Of a stretch of DNA of 64,000 nucleotides, positions 47,811-58,410 are shown one piece after another; the stretch's first letter is position 1; the number at the start of each line of letters is the position of its first letter. The notes under the pieces were generated by a model that ran no database searches, was not told the DNA's origin, and saw only the letters and a list, made by a program, of their open reading frames with translations. The stretch comes from Wyeomyia smithii. Lineage: Eukaryota; Arthropoda; Insecta; Diptera; Culicidae. Position numbers and translations under genes: made by a program. The DNA lies in assembly GCF_029784165.1 (NCBI RefSeq), contig NC_073695.1, forward strand, positions 248,867,589-248,931,588, written 5' to 3'.

Positions 47811-48335
47811 CATGGAACCATCAACATCAGGATGTGGAAGAAACATTCTACCGACGGAGCTGCAACCTTCTGAATCTGTATACGAATTGGTGGAGTTTGC
47901 CATCTACAACAATCGTATCATCATATTCTCAAGAAAGCATTCAAAAAGAATACTCCAGAGCACAGAAAAATGAGTTATTCAACAAAGGCCTAGCTGGAAT
48001 CAACGTTTCACCGATATCACTGGCAAAGCTCAATCAGGAAAAATATCCTAAATAAAAGTATCTGAACATTACTGACGGTATAAGAAAAAACCTCTTCGAT
48101 TTTGATGCTGAAGATGATCCGGATTAATTGAAGCGTAAAGCGAGAGATGATTTTGCAGTTAAAAAAGAAAAACTTACTGCGCTCGAATGCTCGAGGGAAG
48201 ATAAAGTAAGAATACTTTCGGTTCTACCGAAATCTTGGAACCAACAAACGATAACAGAACAGTTTGAAACAACGGAATACATTGTGAAACAGAAAACTTT
48301 AGGATTTAATAGAAACTACCCTGGAAGGCTATGAA
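47811..48335 (+). pseudogene. Decayed coding fragment with helix-turn-helix-like module
   Basis: A frame beginning MEPSTSGCGRN runs into stops near 47970. A following frame reads RKARDDFAVKKEKLTALECS, then REDKVRILSVLPKSWNQQ, at about 48128-48334. The EDKVRILSVLPKSWNQQTI segment resembles a helix-turn-helix-like block found in many uncharacterised invertebrate repeat proteins, from memory. Several frameshifts and stops make it a pseudogene. Parts recur at 48880-48972 and 48968-49175. Confidence 0.5.
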
Positions 48336-48494
48336 ATTGAAATTAGACTGGAAAATAGCTAAGTAAGTAAGACTCAGATCAAAAAGAGATTAGTAATTCG
48401 ATCAGACATCTTAGACATGGCTGATAATTTCGCGACTCAAACGATGAAAGCTGATAGACAACGATGTGAAAATCTATAATCACAGTCCAAATAA

Positions 48495-48537
48495 GCACTG
48501 AGGAAGGCACTATGTAAGTGCCGAAATACGTATATGC
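48495..48537 (+). ncRNA. Hammerhead-ribozyme-like motif 1
   Basis: Core CTGAGGA (48498-48504), stem II GGCAC/GTGCC with 7-nt loop TATGTAA, GAAA (48523-48526), a short palindromic stem III region ATACGTAT, then A and TGC, which pairs with GCA before the core. One extra A lies between core and stem II, so the fold is not fully canonical. Function is untested. Confidence 0.4.
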
Positions 48538-48879
48538 AAGTGAAAAGTGATAGAATTAAATAGTGAAAGTGAATAAAAAGTGTAAAGTGTAGTGAAAATT
48601 TTGCTATCAAGACGCTCGAACAGAAGTGAATAAATTATAATCAGAGAAATCTTCGAGAAGGTTTTCAGAAATTTTGGGATTTAATAGAAACTACAGTGGA
48701 AGTGAGAAACCGATAAACGGTGCCCAACTGCTGAGTGCAGACTGGTGCCCATTCCCGCCTTTGGGTTTGTTTATATTGGGCGTTAGGTAAAATACAGCTT
48801 TTGCTAAAGTCCAGGTAAACATTGCAAGAATCAATCGAGTCAACTGCAGTATTTTAAAGAAAATGCCCAGTGACGCTGA

Positions 48880-49175
48880 ATGATTTTGCAGTTAAAAGAA
48901 AAATTTACTGCGTCCGAATGCTCGAGGGAAGATAAAGTAAGAATACTTTCGGTTCTACCGAAATCTTGGAACATATCTGAACATTACTGACGGTATAAGA
49001 AAAAACATTTTCGAATTTGATGCTGAAGACGACCTGGATTTATTGAAACGTAAAGCGAGAGACTTCGTAGAAATGATTTTGCAGTTAAAAGAAAAATTAA
49101 CTGCGTCCGAATGCTCGAGGGAAGATAAAGCAAGAGTACTTTCGGTCCCACCGAAATCTTGGAACCAACGATAAC
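48880..49175 (+). pseudogene. Further copies of the helix-turn-helix-like fragment
   Basis: Two truncated repeats of the segment at 48140-48245 (ACTGCGTCCGAATGCTCG near 48909 and 49102), with a NITDGIRKN-type stretch between them. All are out of frame with each other or interrupted. Confidence 0.5.
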
Positions 49176-49207
49176 GATGTGAAAATCTATAATCACAGTC
49201 CAAATAA

Positions 49208-49250
49208 GCACTGACGAAGGCACTATGTAAGTGCCGAAATACGTATATGC
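49208..49250 (+). ncRNA. Hammerhead-ribozyme-like motif 2
   Basis: Same fold as the motif at 48495-48537, with core CTGACGA (49211-49217) and GAAA at 49236-49239. The single core change falls at the variable position of CTGANGA, and all paired positions are conserved between the two copies. Confidence 0.4.
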
Positions 49251-49580
49251 AAGTGAAAAGTGATAGAATTAAATAGTGAAAGAGAATAAAAAGTGTAAAG
49301 TGTAGTGAAAATTTTGCTATCAAGACGCTCGAACAGATGTGAATAAATTATAATCAGAGAAATCTTCGAGAAGGTTTTCAGATATTCAGAGATATCAGAG
49401 AGATCAGAGATTTGGGATTTAATAGAAACTACAGTGGAAGTGAGAAACCGATAAACGGTGCCCAACTGCTGAGTGCAGATTGGTGCCCATAACCGCCTTT
49501 GGGTTTGTTTATATTGGGCATTAGGTAAAATACAGCTTAAGCTATAGTCTAGGTAAACATTACAAGAATCAATCGAATTA

Positions 49581-50025
49581 GCACGAATTGTCTCGATAAA
49601 CCTTACCTACCTTAAATAATTACTACCGCGGCTGTTATTCTAATACTCGCAGGTAAGGTCAAAGCAATATTCTTCAATTTGTTTTCGGAAAGAGTTGTAT
49701 ATGAATTTAATTATTACAGTGTACGATGAACGATGTAGTTTTATTTTGTGTAGAATAGAAGATCTCACAAATTCAGAAAAAGTCACTTAATATTGCTTTC
49801 TGTAATCCAAAAATGTGTGTAATATAAAAATGTGCAAACAGTATAAAACTTTTACTGTTAATTCGACAGTTTTTTTCCTTCTTAAATTCTCCCTTCACTG
49901 CCAGCATTCAGTGATCCGTCAAAGAGTATGCGCAACTAGGCAGAATGACCTGACCAATTCAACCTCGATAAGACGCTCGTTAATAGTGAAACGATCGTTG
50001 ATGGATTTTTTACAGAAGAAAAATA
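49581..50025. other. AT-rich spacer
   Basis: No gene or repeat recognised. Confidence 0.35.
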
Positions 50026-50315
50026 TGTAGGACTATTCGGAGACAAAATAGAATAATATCACGAGGAGCAATCATTGAATACTATTTTGCCGTTGGAATA
50101 ACTTTGAAATTTATTGAAATTGAAGTTTAGCGTTGGAATCGCCGATTATAAAAAAATTTGAACGATTTCTGGTGAGTTTTTGTGAATCATTTTTAAAATA
50201 ATTTTTAAGCTAGCGTGTGTATTGGAATGACAAATATGCTACGGGAAGAAATAAAATCCCAAGTTCAGTTTGAACTTCTATTCCCGAAGTTTCAATTCTC
50301 ATTGATTCAATCCTA
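50026..50315 (+). repeat. Dispersed repeat, intact copy
   Basis: Starts GGACTATTCGGAGACAAAAT and includes AATCGCCGATTATAAAA, a GGAATGACAAATATGCTACG block and AAATCCCAAGTTCAG. The second copy (50453-50622 plus 51159-51290) matches it across a 536-bp insertion, so this copy gives the unoccupied site near 50188-50200. Confidence 0.75.
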
Positions 50316-50622
50316 GCCGACACCGGGAGATTTTCTGAGGCGAAAAATCTCTGGGATCACGCCTTCCATCGCATGAGTAAGCAAAGCCGTTGGCGCCGGT
50401 CCGTTAATAAACGGGTCGTGAGTTAGGGACCTGACGAATTCAAAAAACATGTTGGACTATTCGGAGACAAAATAGAATAATATAACGAGGAACAATCATT
50501 GAATAAAATTTTGCCATTGGAATAACTTTGAAATTTATTCCATGATTGATGTTTAGCGTGCGAATCGCCGATTATAAAAGAATTTGAACTATTTCTGGCT
50601 AGTTTTTGTAAATCATTTTTAA

Positions 50623-51158
50623 CATACTTTACGAACTAATTTCATTTTTGTCATATGACTTACATTTTAAGTTTAGTAAAGCGGGCAATGTATGTAGTTT
50701 GCGAGAATGCGAAAATGAACGGGAGTAGAAGGTGTGACTTTTGGCTTAGAAAATTTGTTCCCTCGTCCAGACGGGAATCGAACCCGCAATCTCTGTTGTC
50801 TCCGGCAAGGTGTTTTAGCCAATTAAATCACTGGGAAAGGTATAATTCGCCCTAAACCAAAGTCTAATCACCCTCTACTATTGTGTTCCCGTATCTCAGC
50901 ACGCCACGATAAACTGTACACACTGCCCTGTGGGAGTTTATTTCTGTAACTGAGAGAGTGATCTCTTTACGCACACTGTGTATAAAGACTTATTATATCT
51001 GCAGCGACGCAATCGATGAGATACTTCAGTTGGCCAGACTCCAAACGAAGAGCTCCGTTGTGCTAAATTTACTTTACGAGCTAATTTCAGTTTTGTCATG
51101 TGACTTACATTTTAAGTTTAAGCATTCTGGCAAACTACATACATTGCCCGCTTTAAAC
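50623..51158. mobile_element. 536-bp inserted element with direct and inverted repeats
   Basis: The ends share a direct repeat of about 46 bp (TTTACGAACTAATTTC... at 50628 and TTTACGAGCTAATTTC... at 51073). They also share an inverted pair, AAAGCGGGCAATGTATGTAG at 50678 and its inverse at about 51130-51154. TTTTAA-like sequence on both sides could be the target duplication. Class unknown. A tRNA-like minus-strand segment sits inside. Confidence 0.65.
50757..50845 (-). repeat. tRNA-like (SINE head or tRNA relic)
   Basis: On the minus strand, TGGCTAAAACACCTTG resembles an A box and GGGTTCGATTCCCG a B box. The presumed acceptor arms do not pair, so it is not a working tRNA gene. Confidence 0.5.
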
Positions 51159-51525
51159 TTTTAAAATAATTTTCAAGCTACCGTGTGCATTGGAATGGCG
51201 AATATGCTACGGGAAGAAATAAAATCCCAACTTCAGTTTGAACTTCAATTTCCGACGTTTCGATTCTCATTGGCCTTCAACGAGCGAGTTTTCCAATTTC
51301 AAATTTTGATTGATTTATTTACAATTCAACAACGTTTAAACTTGAAAAAATATTGCGGGTAAAATTTGTTCCAATCTGAATTACTTCTTACATGGCAACA
51401 TGGCGTTCAAAAGATCGAAAACCTGTTGCAGAAAAGAAAGTTTACCTGCGTAATAGGTCCAGGCAGTAGATATTAGAAAGAATATTTTAGGTAGCAATAC
51501 TAGCTGGGTTTCTACCGATATTTGT

Positions 51526-54440
51526 TTACCCCCCAAAATCACGATCATTTTCAAAATACCCTCTACCCCGAAGTCGACGACCTCTATCGGGATTCCTGCT
51601 AAATATAGCCTTCACTTGACGCTCATCCGGCATTCTCGCTACATGCCCAGCCCACTGAAGCCTGCCGTGTTTTATCCGCTTGACTATATCCGCCGATTTG
51701 TAAGCCTGGTACACATGGTTCATGCGTCTGCGCCAGACACCATTTTCTAGTTTGCCGCCAAGGATTGAACGCAAAATCCAACGCTCAAAAACACCAAGAG
51801 CTGGCCGATCAGCCTCTTTCAGCGTCCATGATTCATGGCCGTAGAGAGCCACCGGAAGAATCAGTGTTTTATAGAGTGCAAGTTTAATACTGATTTGCCG
51901 ACTGCGGGACCTTAGCTGGTTACGTAATCCGTAAAAGGCCCTGTTTTCGGCTGCTATCCGCCTCTTTATTTCACGGCTAACCTCGTTGTCACATGTCACT
52001 AATGTTCCCAGGTAAATGAATTCGTCGACTACTTCAAATGTTTCCCCATCTAGCACCACCGCAGCACCAACCTCCGACGGACTACCACGCACTCTGCCAG
52101 CCACCATGTATTTCGTTTTGGCAGAGTTTATGACAAGCCCTAATCTCGCAGCTTCCCTCCTGAGAGGTCCGAAGGCCTCTTCCACAGCTCTACGGTTGAT
52201 ACCAATGATGTCGACATCGTCCGCAAAACCGAGAAGCATGTGCGACTTCATAATGGTGCCGCTTCTCTGCACACTAGCCCTCCGTATAGCACCTCCCAAT
52301 GCGATGTTGAACAATAAGTCCGACAGCTTGTCACCCTGCTTCAAACCATCTAACGTCACGAACGAGTCCGATATCTCACCGGCTATCCTGACGCTTGATG
52401 TAGAACCTTCAAGGGTGGCACGTATCAGCCTAATCAACTTTGTTGGGAAGCCATGTTCAATCATAACCTGCCATAACTCATTTCTCTTAACTGAACCGTA
52501 CGCTGCCCTGAAGTCTATGAACAGATGGTGCGTCTGCAAGTTAAATTCTCGAAATTTATCGAGGATTTGTCGCAAGGTAAACATTTGGTCCGTCGTGGAG
52601 CGTCCCCCTCGAAAACCGCATTGGTACTCGCCAACAAAGGTCTCCTGCAACGGCCTCAGTCTGTGGAACAGGATGCGGGAGAGAATTTTGTACACGGTAT
52701 TGAGAAATGTTATGCCCCGATAATTGCTACAGTCCAGGCGATGGCCTTTTTTGTAGATCGGGCACATGAGACCCTCTAACCAGTCCGAGGGCAATTCTTC
52801 ATCAGACCACACTCTCAGCATGATCCGATGGATGGCACGATACAGCTGTTCGCTCCCAACTTTGAAGAGTTCGGCGGGAATGCCGTCCTTCCCAGCTGCC
52901 TTGCAGTTTCTCAGCTCTTTCACTGCTTTCTTCACCTCGTCCATGGATGGTGGATCCACAGCTTGACCATCATTCTCAATAGTCATCCTGCTCCTTTCGA
53001 CTCCACTGTTTCCCTCACCGTTCAACAGCACACTGAAGTGTTCCTTCCAACGCCTGGCCACCTCTCTTTTATCGGTTATCAGGTTCCCCTCCCTATCGTT
53101 GCACATGACAGGGGCTGACACGTTTCGATTCCTGATTCCGTTGACCTTCTTGTAGAAGCTCCTCGCATCGTGCCTGGAGAAGCAACCTTCCGCCTCCGCA
53201 AGAATACGCTCCCAATGCTGTCGTTTCTTCCGGCGATGGAGTCTCTTTTCAGCGGCTCTAGCATCTTGATATCTACCCATGCTCTGACGAGTCACAGCCG
53301 TGGCCAACATGTGACCCCTGACGCGGTTCTTCTCCTCCGTCACTCGCTGGCACTCAGCGTCAAACCACTCATTGGACGCAGCTGCCGCAGTTGAACCCAA
53401 CACTTCTCGCGCTGTAGTGCTGATCGAACTGTGGATGTGCCTCCACTGTTTATTCAGGTTCCCTTCAACTCCTTCCTCAATCCGTTCATCAACCTTCTGT
53501 GAGTACTCTGCCGCCACTCCTTCAGTTGATAGCCGCTGGATGTTCAACTGCATCATCCTCGTTGCCTTGGATTTCAACACGTTGGACAGCTGGACGTGGA
53601 TTTTGGCTACTACGAGATAGTGATCCGAGTCAGCGTTCGGTCCTCTGAACGACCTCACGTCTGTAACGTCTGAAAAGTGCCGTCCATCAATCAGAACGTG
53701 GTCAATTTGAGAGCAAAACTCTCCATTCGGGTGCATCCAGGTGTGCTTACGTATGTTCCGGCGTGCAAAATAAGTGCTACAGATAGCCATCCCCCTAGCT
53801 GCAGCGAAATTAACAAGCCTCAGGCCATTGTCGTTCGTAGTAGAGTGGAAGCTTTCCCTACCAGTTACGGGGCGGAAGAAGTCTTCCTGCCCGACCTGTG
53901 CATTTGCATCTCCGATGACAATCTTTATATCGTGTCCTGGGCACTCATTGTATGTCTTTTCCAGGAGCTCATAGAACTCCTCCTCTTCGTCATCGGGTTT
54001 CTCGTTGGTCGGTGCGTACACATTTATTAGGTGTAGTTGAAGAATTTGCCCTTAATTCTCAACACGCACATACGGTCACTGATCGGCCTCCATCTAATGA
54101 CACGCTTCATCTGTTTTCCAATTAGCACGAAACCGACTCCTCTTTCTGCTTTCACGCCGCCGCTATAGTAGATGTGGTACTTAAATGAAGTGTCCGCAAT
54201 AGGATCTACTGCTCGGAATTCGCGTTCTCCCGATTTCGGCCACCGCACCTCTTGGATAGCTGCAACCTCCACATTCACCTTCCCCAGCTCTCTAGCCAGG
54301 ATACCTGCGCGTGCCGGTTCGAGTAGAGTCCTTACATTCCAAGTACCGAGTTTCCAATAATCGTTGTCCTTTTTCGTTCGCCTAGGTCCATGCCGATTAT
54401 TCCGTTCCGTATTTATATTCGTTCGTAGTATTTAATATTC
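51526..54440 (-). pseudogene. RTE-type retrotransposon ORF, endonuclease plus reverse transcriptase, broken
   Basis: Coding runs right to left. The endonuclease N-terminus (GTWNVRTLLEPARAG, AAIQEVRWPK) is read from about 54430 to 54030. A one-base frameshift and stops at about 54022-54035 follow. Then comes a long open frame of over 820 codons from INVYAPTNEK, with GDANAQVG and DSDHY (endonuclease), NYRGITFLN, FRGGRSTTDQ, FIDFRAAYGSV, GLKQGDKLS and GFADDVDIIG (RT). The conserved second Asp of motif A (AYDS) is Gly; the catalytic Asp of FIDF is kept. The domain set without RNase H and the motif style fit the RTE clade. The C-terminus is truncated after GRRLRGRG. Confidence 0.9.
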
Positions 54441-54902
54441 GGTATGCTGCCTTACTAGGACTGCTATACCTAGTCTCGCGAAGGGGCTGACGTCTTAGAT
54501 ATAGCTAGCGTGGCACCGCGTTTTGTGATTCAGCCACCCGCTCCGAGTCAGACGCTGTTGTACGCCGCTTCTAACATGGGGAAACAGCTGCGCACGTTCC
54601 TCTTCCCAGTCAGCATACGACCAAAGTTTCCACCGGGGTTGGTTACTCGATTTCCGCCAAGGTTACTCGTATCCCGGTCGGCACCACCTGGAGGTTGGGA
54701 TAGGAGTTGCTGGACAGAGGTGAATGACCACAATAGGATCTCAAGTGACACGTGTCCAACCATTCGCCAACCAATGTTAATGTAAATGAAAATGGTGCCC
54801 AAAATATCATATATCACGATGCCAAAAAAAAAAAAAAACAACAGTAGCAGAGTGGTATCCAACACACGACCGCATGACGTAGGACTACGGTATTTTTAAA
54901 TA
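54441..54902. other. Region beyond the RTE 5' end, with poly-A run
   Basis: Likely includes the 5' leader of the minus-strand RTE, but its boundary is not visible. An A15 run at 54824-54838 on the plus strand could be the tail of a different, plus-strand insertion. No coding domain recognised. Confidence 0.35.
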
Positions 54903-55226
54903 CAGTAAGGTCGCTTTTTACGCGGGTTGCTTTCCTCCATTACTCAAAAACGGTACAAGATATCGACCTCATTTCAATCACGTTTTCCGTTTTAGGCCAC
55001 AAGTGATCATATATCAGTTTTAAAAAAAAATTCACAATTTTTGGTGTAAATACTCAAAATTTAAAATATTGAATTTTGGTCTCTAGATTGGCCGCTATCA
55101 TATTCAAACGAGGTTTTGACGTTTTAGGACGGTTTTCTTTGTTATTTTTGCAACTCAAAAAAGCCGTTTTTACGCGGGCCCATACAAATTTGGAACGCAT
55201 CCCCCGCGTAAAAAACGACCTTAGTG
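54903..55226. mobile_element. pogo/Tigger-like MITE with TA duplication
   Basis: 324 bp with ends CAGTAAGGTCGCTTTTTACG and the inverse CGTAAAAAACGACCTTAGTG, flanked by TA on both sides (54901-54902, 55227-55228). CAGT-starting ends with TA target sites fit the pogo branch of Tc1/mariner. An extra partial end (GCCGTTTTTACGCGGG at 55163) lies inside. Frames overlapping it are chance. Confidence 0.8.
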
Positions 55227-55228
55227 TA

Positions 55229-55902
55229 TTTCGTTGCTTCGGAGAAATCGTCTTCTGTCGGTCCTTCGCACGCTTCTGGGAATTGCGCTTTTACATCATA
55301 TTTATATGACGAGACATTACGAGGATTGAGATGTTCGTACAAATTCTCAACATATTCGGTTATTCACTAAACGAATCTGCTTTGTACACTGCTATCGCTG
55401 TAAAACTATAATGCAAAAATCTGGCGTCCGTATGTCACTGTACCGGTCTCAAAATGAAAATGATGGTAAACTGTTTGAATAGTACGTTTCATATCAAGGT
55501 TACTTGGAAAGAGGGCGTAGCGTAATAGAATACGAAATGGCAAGAAAAGTAAAACATTTTTGAAAGCTGCACCAGCCGCGTTAAAAAAATGAACACTAAG
55601 AAAAAAAGCGAGAATTCGAATATAAGCTTATTTGCACGCATGCAAAACTTTTCCTTATTAATTTAGAAGCAATAGCGCAAAATTGCCTCTTAGGTAACAA
55701 ATCCATTATTTAAAAGGCAATAAAATTCTTCCCCAGTCAAGTAACAACACATATTGTCATACATTTAGCACGTGTTACGGGAGTACGACTATCTAATAAT
55801 GGTCGTTTCAACCACATGCAAATTTTTTTCTGTCGAAAAATTTTCCCTTTCCGTCTCAGGTAAAAAAAAAATCACACACAGTCGCATCTGTTGCACATGT
55901 TA
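55229..55902. other. Spacer with minus-strand dispersed repeat
   Basis: About 55690-55790 matches the repeat at 38960-39060 in reverse orientation (CCCCAGTCAAGTAACAACAC). Nothing else recognised. Confidence 0.5.
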
Positions 55903-56048
55903 GGCCTCTGCTAGGCTGAACGCCAACACGAGCGATGGGGCGAGATTCTTGCCGTAGGTAAATAAACAGCCGTGATTATAGCTGTTTATTTACCTACGAC
56001 ATGAATCTCACCCCATCGCTCGTGTTGGCGTTCAGCCTGGCAGAGGCC
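55903..56048. mobile_element. Near-perfect foldback MITE with TTA duplication
   Basis: 146 bp. Arms begin GGCCTCTGCTAGGCTGAACG and are inverse to CGTTCAGCCTGGCAGAGGCC. They pair through CCAACACGAGCGATGGGG and GGTAAATAAACAGC, leaving only about 10 unpaired central bases. TTA flanks both sides (55900-55902, 56049-56051), suggesting a Harbinger-like origin. Confidence 0.82.
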
Positions 56049-56813
56049 TTACAAGTTTCTTCAATCTCCAATTCATCCGGTGTGCGTGTATTAGTTCGCT
56101 CGTTGTGTGCATACAGAGTAGCGAAAAAATATGACAAGAGCTGCCAAGCAGCAGTTTCCCCGTCATAGAGTATGCAAACGTTCATGATTTCAATGACTTG
56201 CGCCTTAAAATGACATCACGATCTATAATCTACGTTAGTGAAATAACAAAAACATTCATTTTCTTGCAAGCTAACTATAGCACATAATCATTGGTTCATG
56301 AAAACTCATTTGAACCTGTTTGAAAATACAAAACTTGTGCCCATCCAGAACAATATTCGCAACTTCGGCAACTCTGGTCAGACAGTATTATATATTTCCA
56401 TTTCAAGTAAACACTGGGGGACGAAACGAAAGTGTTTCTAATTAGACATTTGAGGTTGACGTTTGAGATTCTGATTATGTGTGGATGGAGGGGACAAAAA
56501 TGAACCAGATCGTTGCATCAATACAAATGCAGCGAGTGAAGTCTTGCTAACACATGTATTGCGGTGCTTAGCTGTATGTTCTCCTGCAGAAACACATACA
56601 AGCGTGTGGCCGTCATAATTTTTATGACTTTTTGTTTGTTACTTTTTGTGTATAATGCGCAGTCATAAGACACAAAAAGTAATAAAAAATTGCCCTAAAG
56701 TAATAAAATGTTCCCCGTTTGCGTTGGGTGTGGCTTTTAACGCTGTCAGCAAAGTTTTGTAAGAGGAAAAAATCAACTATCTGCTCCTATTACGTAATTT
56801 TGAGGCAGTAAAA
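56049..56813. other. Spacer, no gene recognised
   Basis: A small inverted motif (TACTTTTTGTGT / ACACAAAAAGTA, about 56640-56680) is related in style to the 38.9-kb repeat. No coding gene. Confidence 0.4.
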
Positions 56814-57051
56814 TAGGGGTGGGCGAAACGGCTCTTTTGCAAGAGCGGCTCTGAACCGCTCACTCACGGTTCTGAACCGACTCATATGAACGGCTCATGG
56901 TTCACAATGATTCACGAACGTTGACAGTTCGAACCAAACAGTTCTGGTGCGCTCAAAGAACCGTGGTTCTTTTTCGTGAGCCGTTCGTTCTTTCGCTCTT
57001 TTCCAAGAACCGGTTCATATGAACGGCTCGTCAGCCGTTCGCCCATTCCTA
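56814..57051. mobile_element. hAT-type MITE with 8-bp duplication
   Basis: 238 bp with ends TAGGGGTGGGCGAAACGGCT and AGCCGTTCGCCCATTCCTA. The exact 8-bp direct repeat CAGTAAAA lies at 56806-56813 and 57052-57059. An 8-bp target duplication is the hAT signature. The interior is itself rich in AACGGCTC/GAGCCGTT inverted motifs and can fold extensively. Confidence 0.85.
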
Positions 57052-57059
57052 CAGTAAAA

Positions 57060-57856
57060 GGTGCCAGTTGCCGATGATTCTTGTTCTCTGTTTTTTTTCG
57101 GGTAAAATTTCCAGCCATTTTTGGATTTTTTGCAGCTAGTAAGTACTCCTTAACAGCCGCCAGATATAAAGGGTGAAACCCGGCACGAGATACTATTTTG
57201 CCTTCTCTTTCTTTTTACGATTAGCACCTAGCACCCGTATGTTATCGGTACGGTTTGGTAATGATGGTAAAATGTTTGAATGGTACCTTTCATAAATTTC
57301 TGGTAAGCGTGGCAAGTGTACTAGAGCGAGTAAAACTACAACAAATTGTTTCAGAGTCAGAACGGTTGTATACTTTAATTAGTGCCGGCTGTGCTTAAAG
57401 GTAATGTAGTAATACTCGGTATGGTCTAGACAATCCATCCTTTTTACCAATTTTTTCAATAGTGTCTCAATCAATTGAGTTTGATCGATTGATGCCAAAA
57501 CCTCGATAATCTGATAAAAAATGACTAAAGTATGAGCGCTCGAAACCTGACCACTTTTTCCATTGTTGAATTTGCTGATTTTGAAATTCAGGCACCTAAC
57601 TTCTAGATAGACATAGTCCAACGTCAAAACGGAGATAATGCAAAAGTAGTCAAAATGAATGAAAACCCCAAAAATACCTCGAATGACGCAAAAGTAAAAC
57701 TAAAATCTATAGTAAAATTGCCGAATTTGTCAGGAAGCGTGAAAAATATTTGAATTAACATAAGAATTAAAACAATCAAACACTCCAAAAATGCTAGAGA
57801 AGGATACCGATATAAAAATATGTACAAAAATAGTTAAATTGCTAAACATATAAATT
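57060..57856. other. Spacer, no gene recognised
   Basis: Short minus-strand frames (57379-57627, 57624-57827) lack motifs. Confidence 0.4.
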
Positions 57857-58137
57857 GGGTTGTTTAGCTATTCACAGATTTCCGATTTTTATATATCATC
57901 TGAAAGAGTGTTATTTTCTGAGCAAAACGTGATTTTTCAAATCTTTATATCAATATCCTTTGATTTTTAAATGAAGAATAGAATTTCACTTTAAAACGCT
58001 ACAATTGGTATATAAGCGAACTGTCATTGTAGCGATTTCGAGCAGTTTTAAATCGTGAAAAAGTTTTTAAATCACGTTTCACTTAGAAAATGCAGATGTT
58101 TCAGATGATATAAAAAATTGATATAGCTAAACAACCC
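57857..58137. mobile_element. Long foldback element
   Basis: 281 bp. The left end GGGTTGTTTAGCTAT is inverse to the right end ATAGCTAAACAACCC. Further matched pairs are ATATCATCTGAAA/TTTCAGATGATAT and AAACGTGATTT/AAATCACGTTT. No duplication identified; superfamily unknown. Confidence 0.75.
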
Positions 58138-58204
58138 GATTCCCAAAATGTTGAAAATAATATTATCAAAAAATGGAATTAAAAAAAGCGAATGAACCAT
58201 AACT

Positions 58205-58410
58205 AACCAGGCTTTGTTTTGCTCATCCTGATCTTAAAGAGAAAACAATTTACTTTCCTCTCAACACGCTCTTTATTTGACAGACAATAAGTCCGACGAA
58301 ACTCGTTCACACACGCAAAATAAGTGAAATGAATTGTTCGGTGAGCATCTAAGAATTGGGTTACTGAAATCGATCGCTCTGCACAATACGCACTTATGCA
58401 CACTGTCTGT
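58205..58410. repeat. Dispersed repeat, partner of 2135-2470
   Basis: Matches 2150-2420 in the same order (CAGGCTTTGTTT, AAAGAGAAAACA, TTTGACAGA, AAGTGAAAT, TGGGTTAC/TGCGTTAC). Shorter in the middle than the left copy. Confidence 0.55.

Larger units (their letters stand above)
47573..49580 (+). mobile_element. Composite repeat with duplicated segments (possible Penelope-like remnant)
   Basis: A segment (AAGACTCA..CGATCAGACATCTTAGACA) near 47576-47690 recurs at 48366-48477. A larger block (about 48459-48842) recurs as 49164-49576, starting AACGATGTGAAAATC and ending near AGAATCAATCGA. Each large copy carries one hammerhead-like motif. Duplicated end blocks with such motifs resemble the pseudo-LTRs of Penelope-like elements, but no reverse transcriptase or GIY-YIG domain is visible, so this is inference. 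Confidence 0.45.
50453..51290 (+). repeat. Dispersed repeat, copy split by insertion
   Basis: Left part 50453-50622 and right part 51159-51290 align with 50026-50315. The right part resumes at AAAATAATTTTCAAGCTA. The sequence between them has no counterpart in the intact copy. Confidence 0.75.

Noticed and set aside
50757..50845. Possible tRNA gene
   Set aside because: A and B boxes present but acceptor arms do not pair; treated as SINE or relic.
52016..52723. 235-aa plus-strand ORF
   Set aside because: Shadow of the RTE reverse transcriptase on the opposite strand; no motifs of its own.
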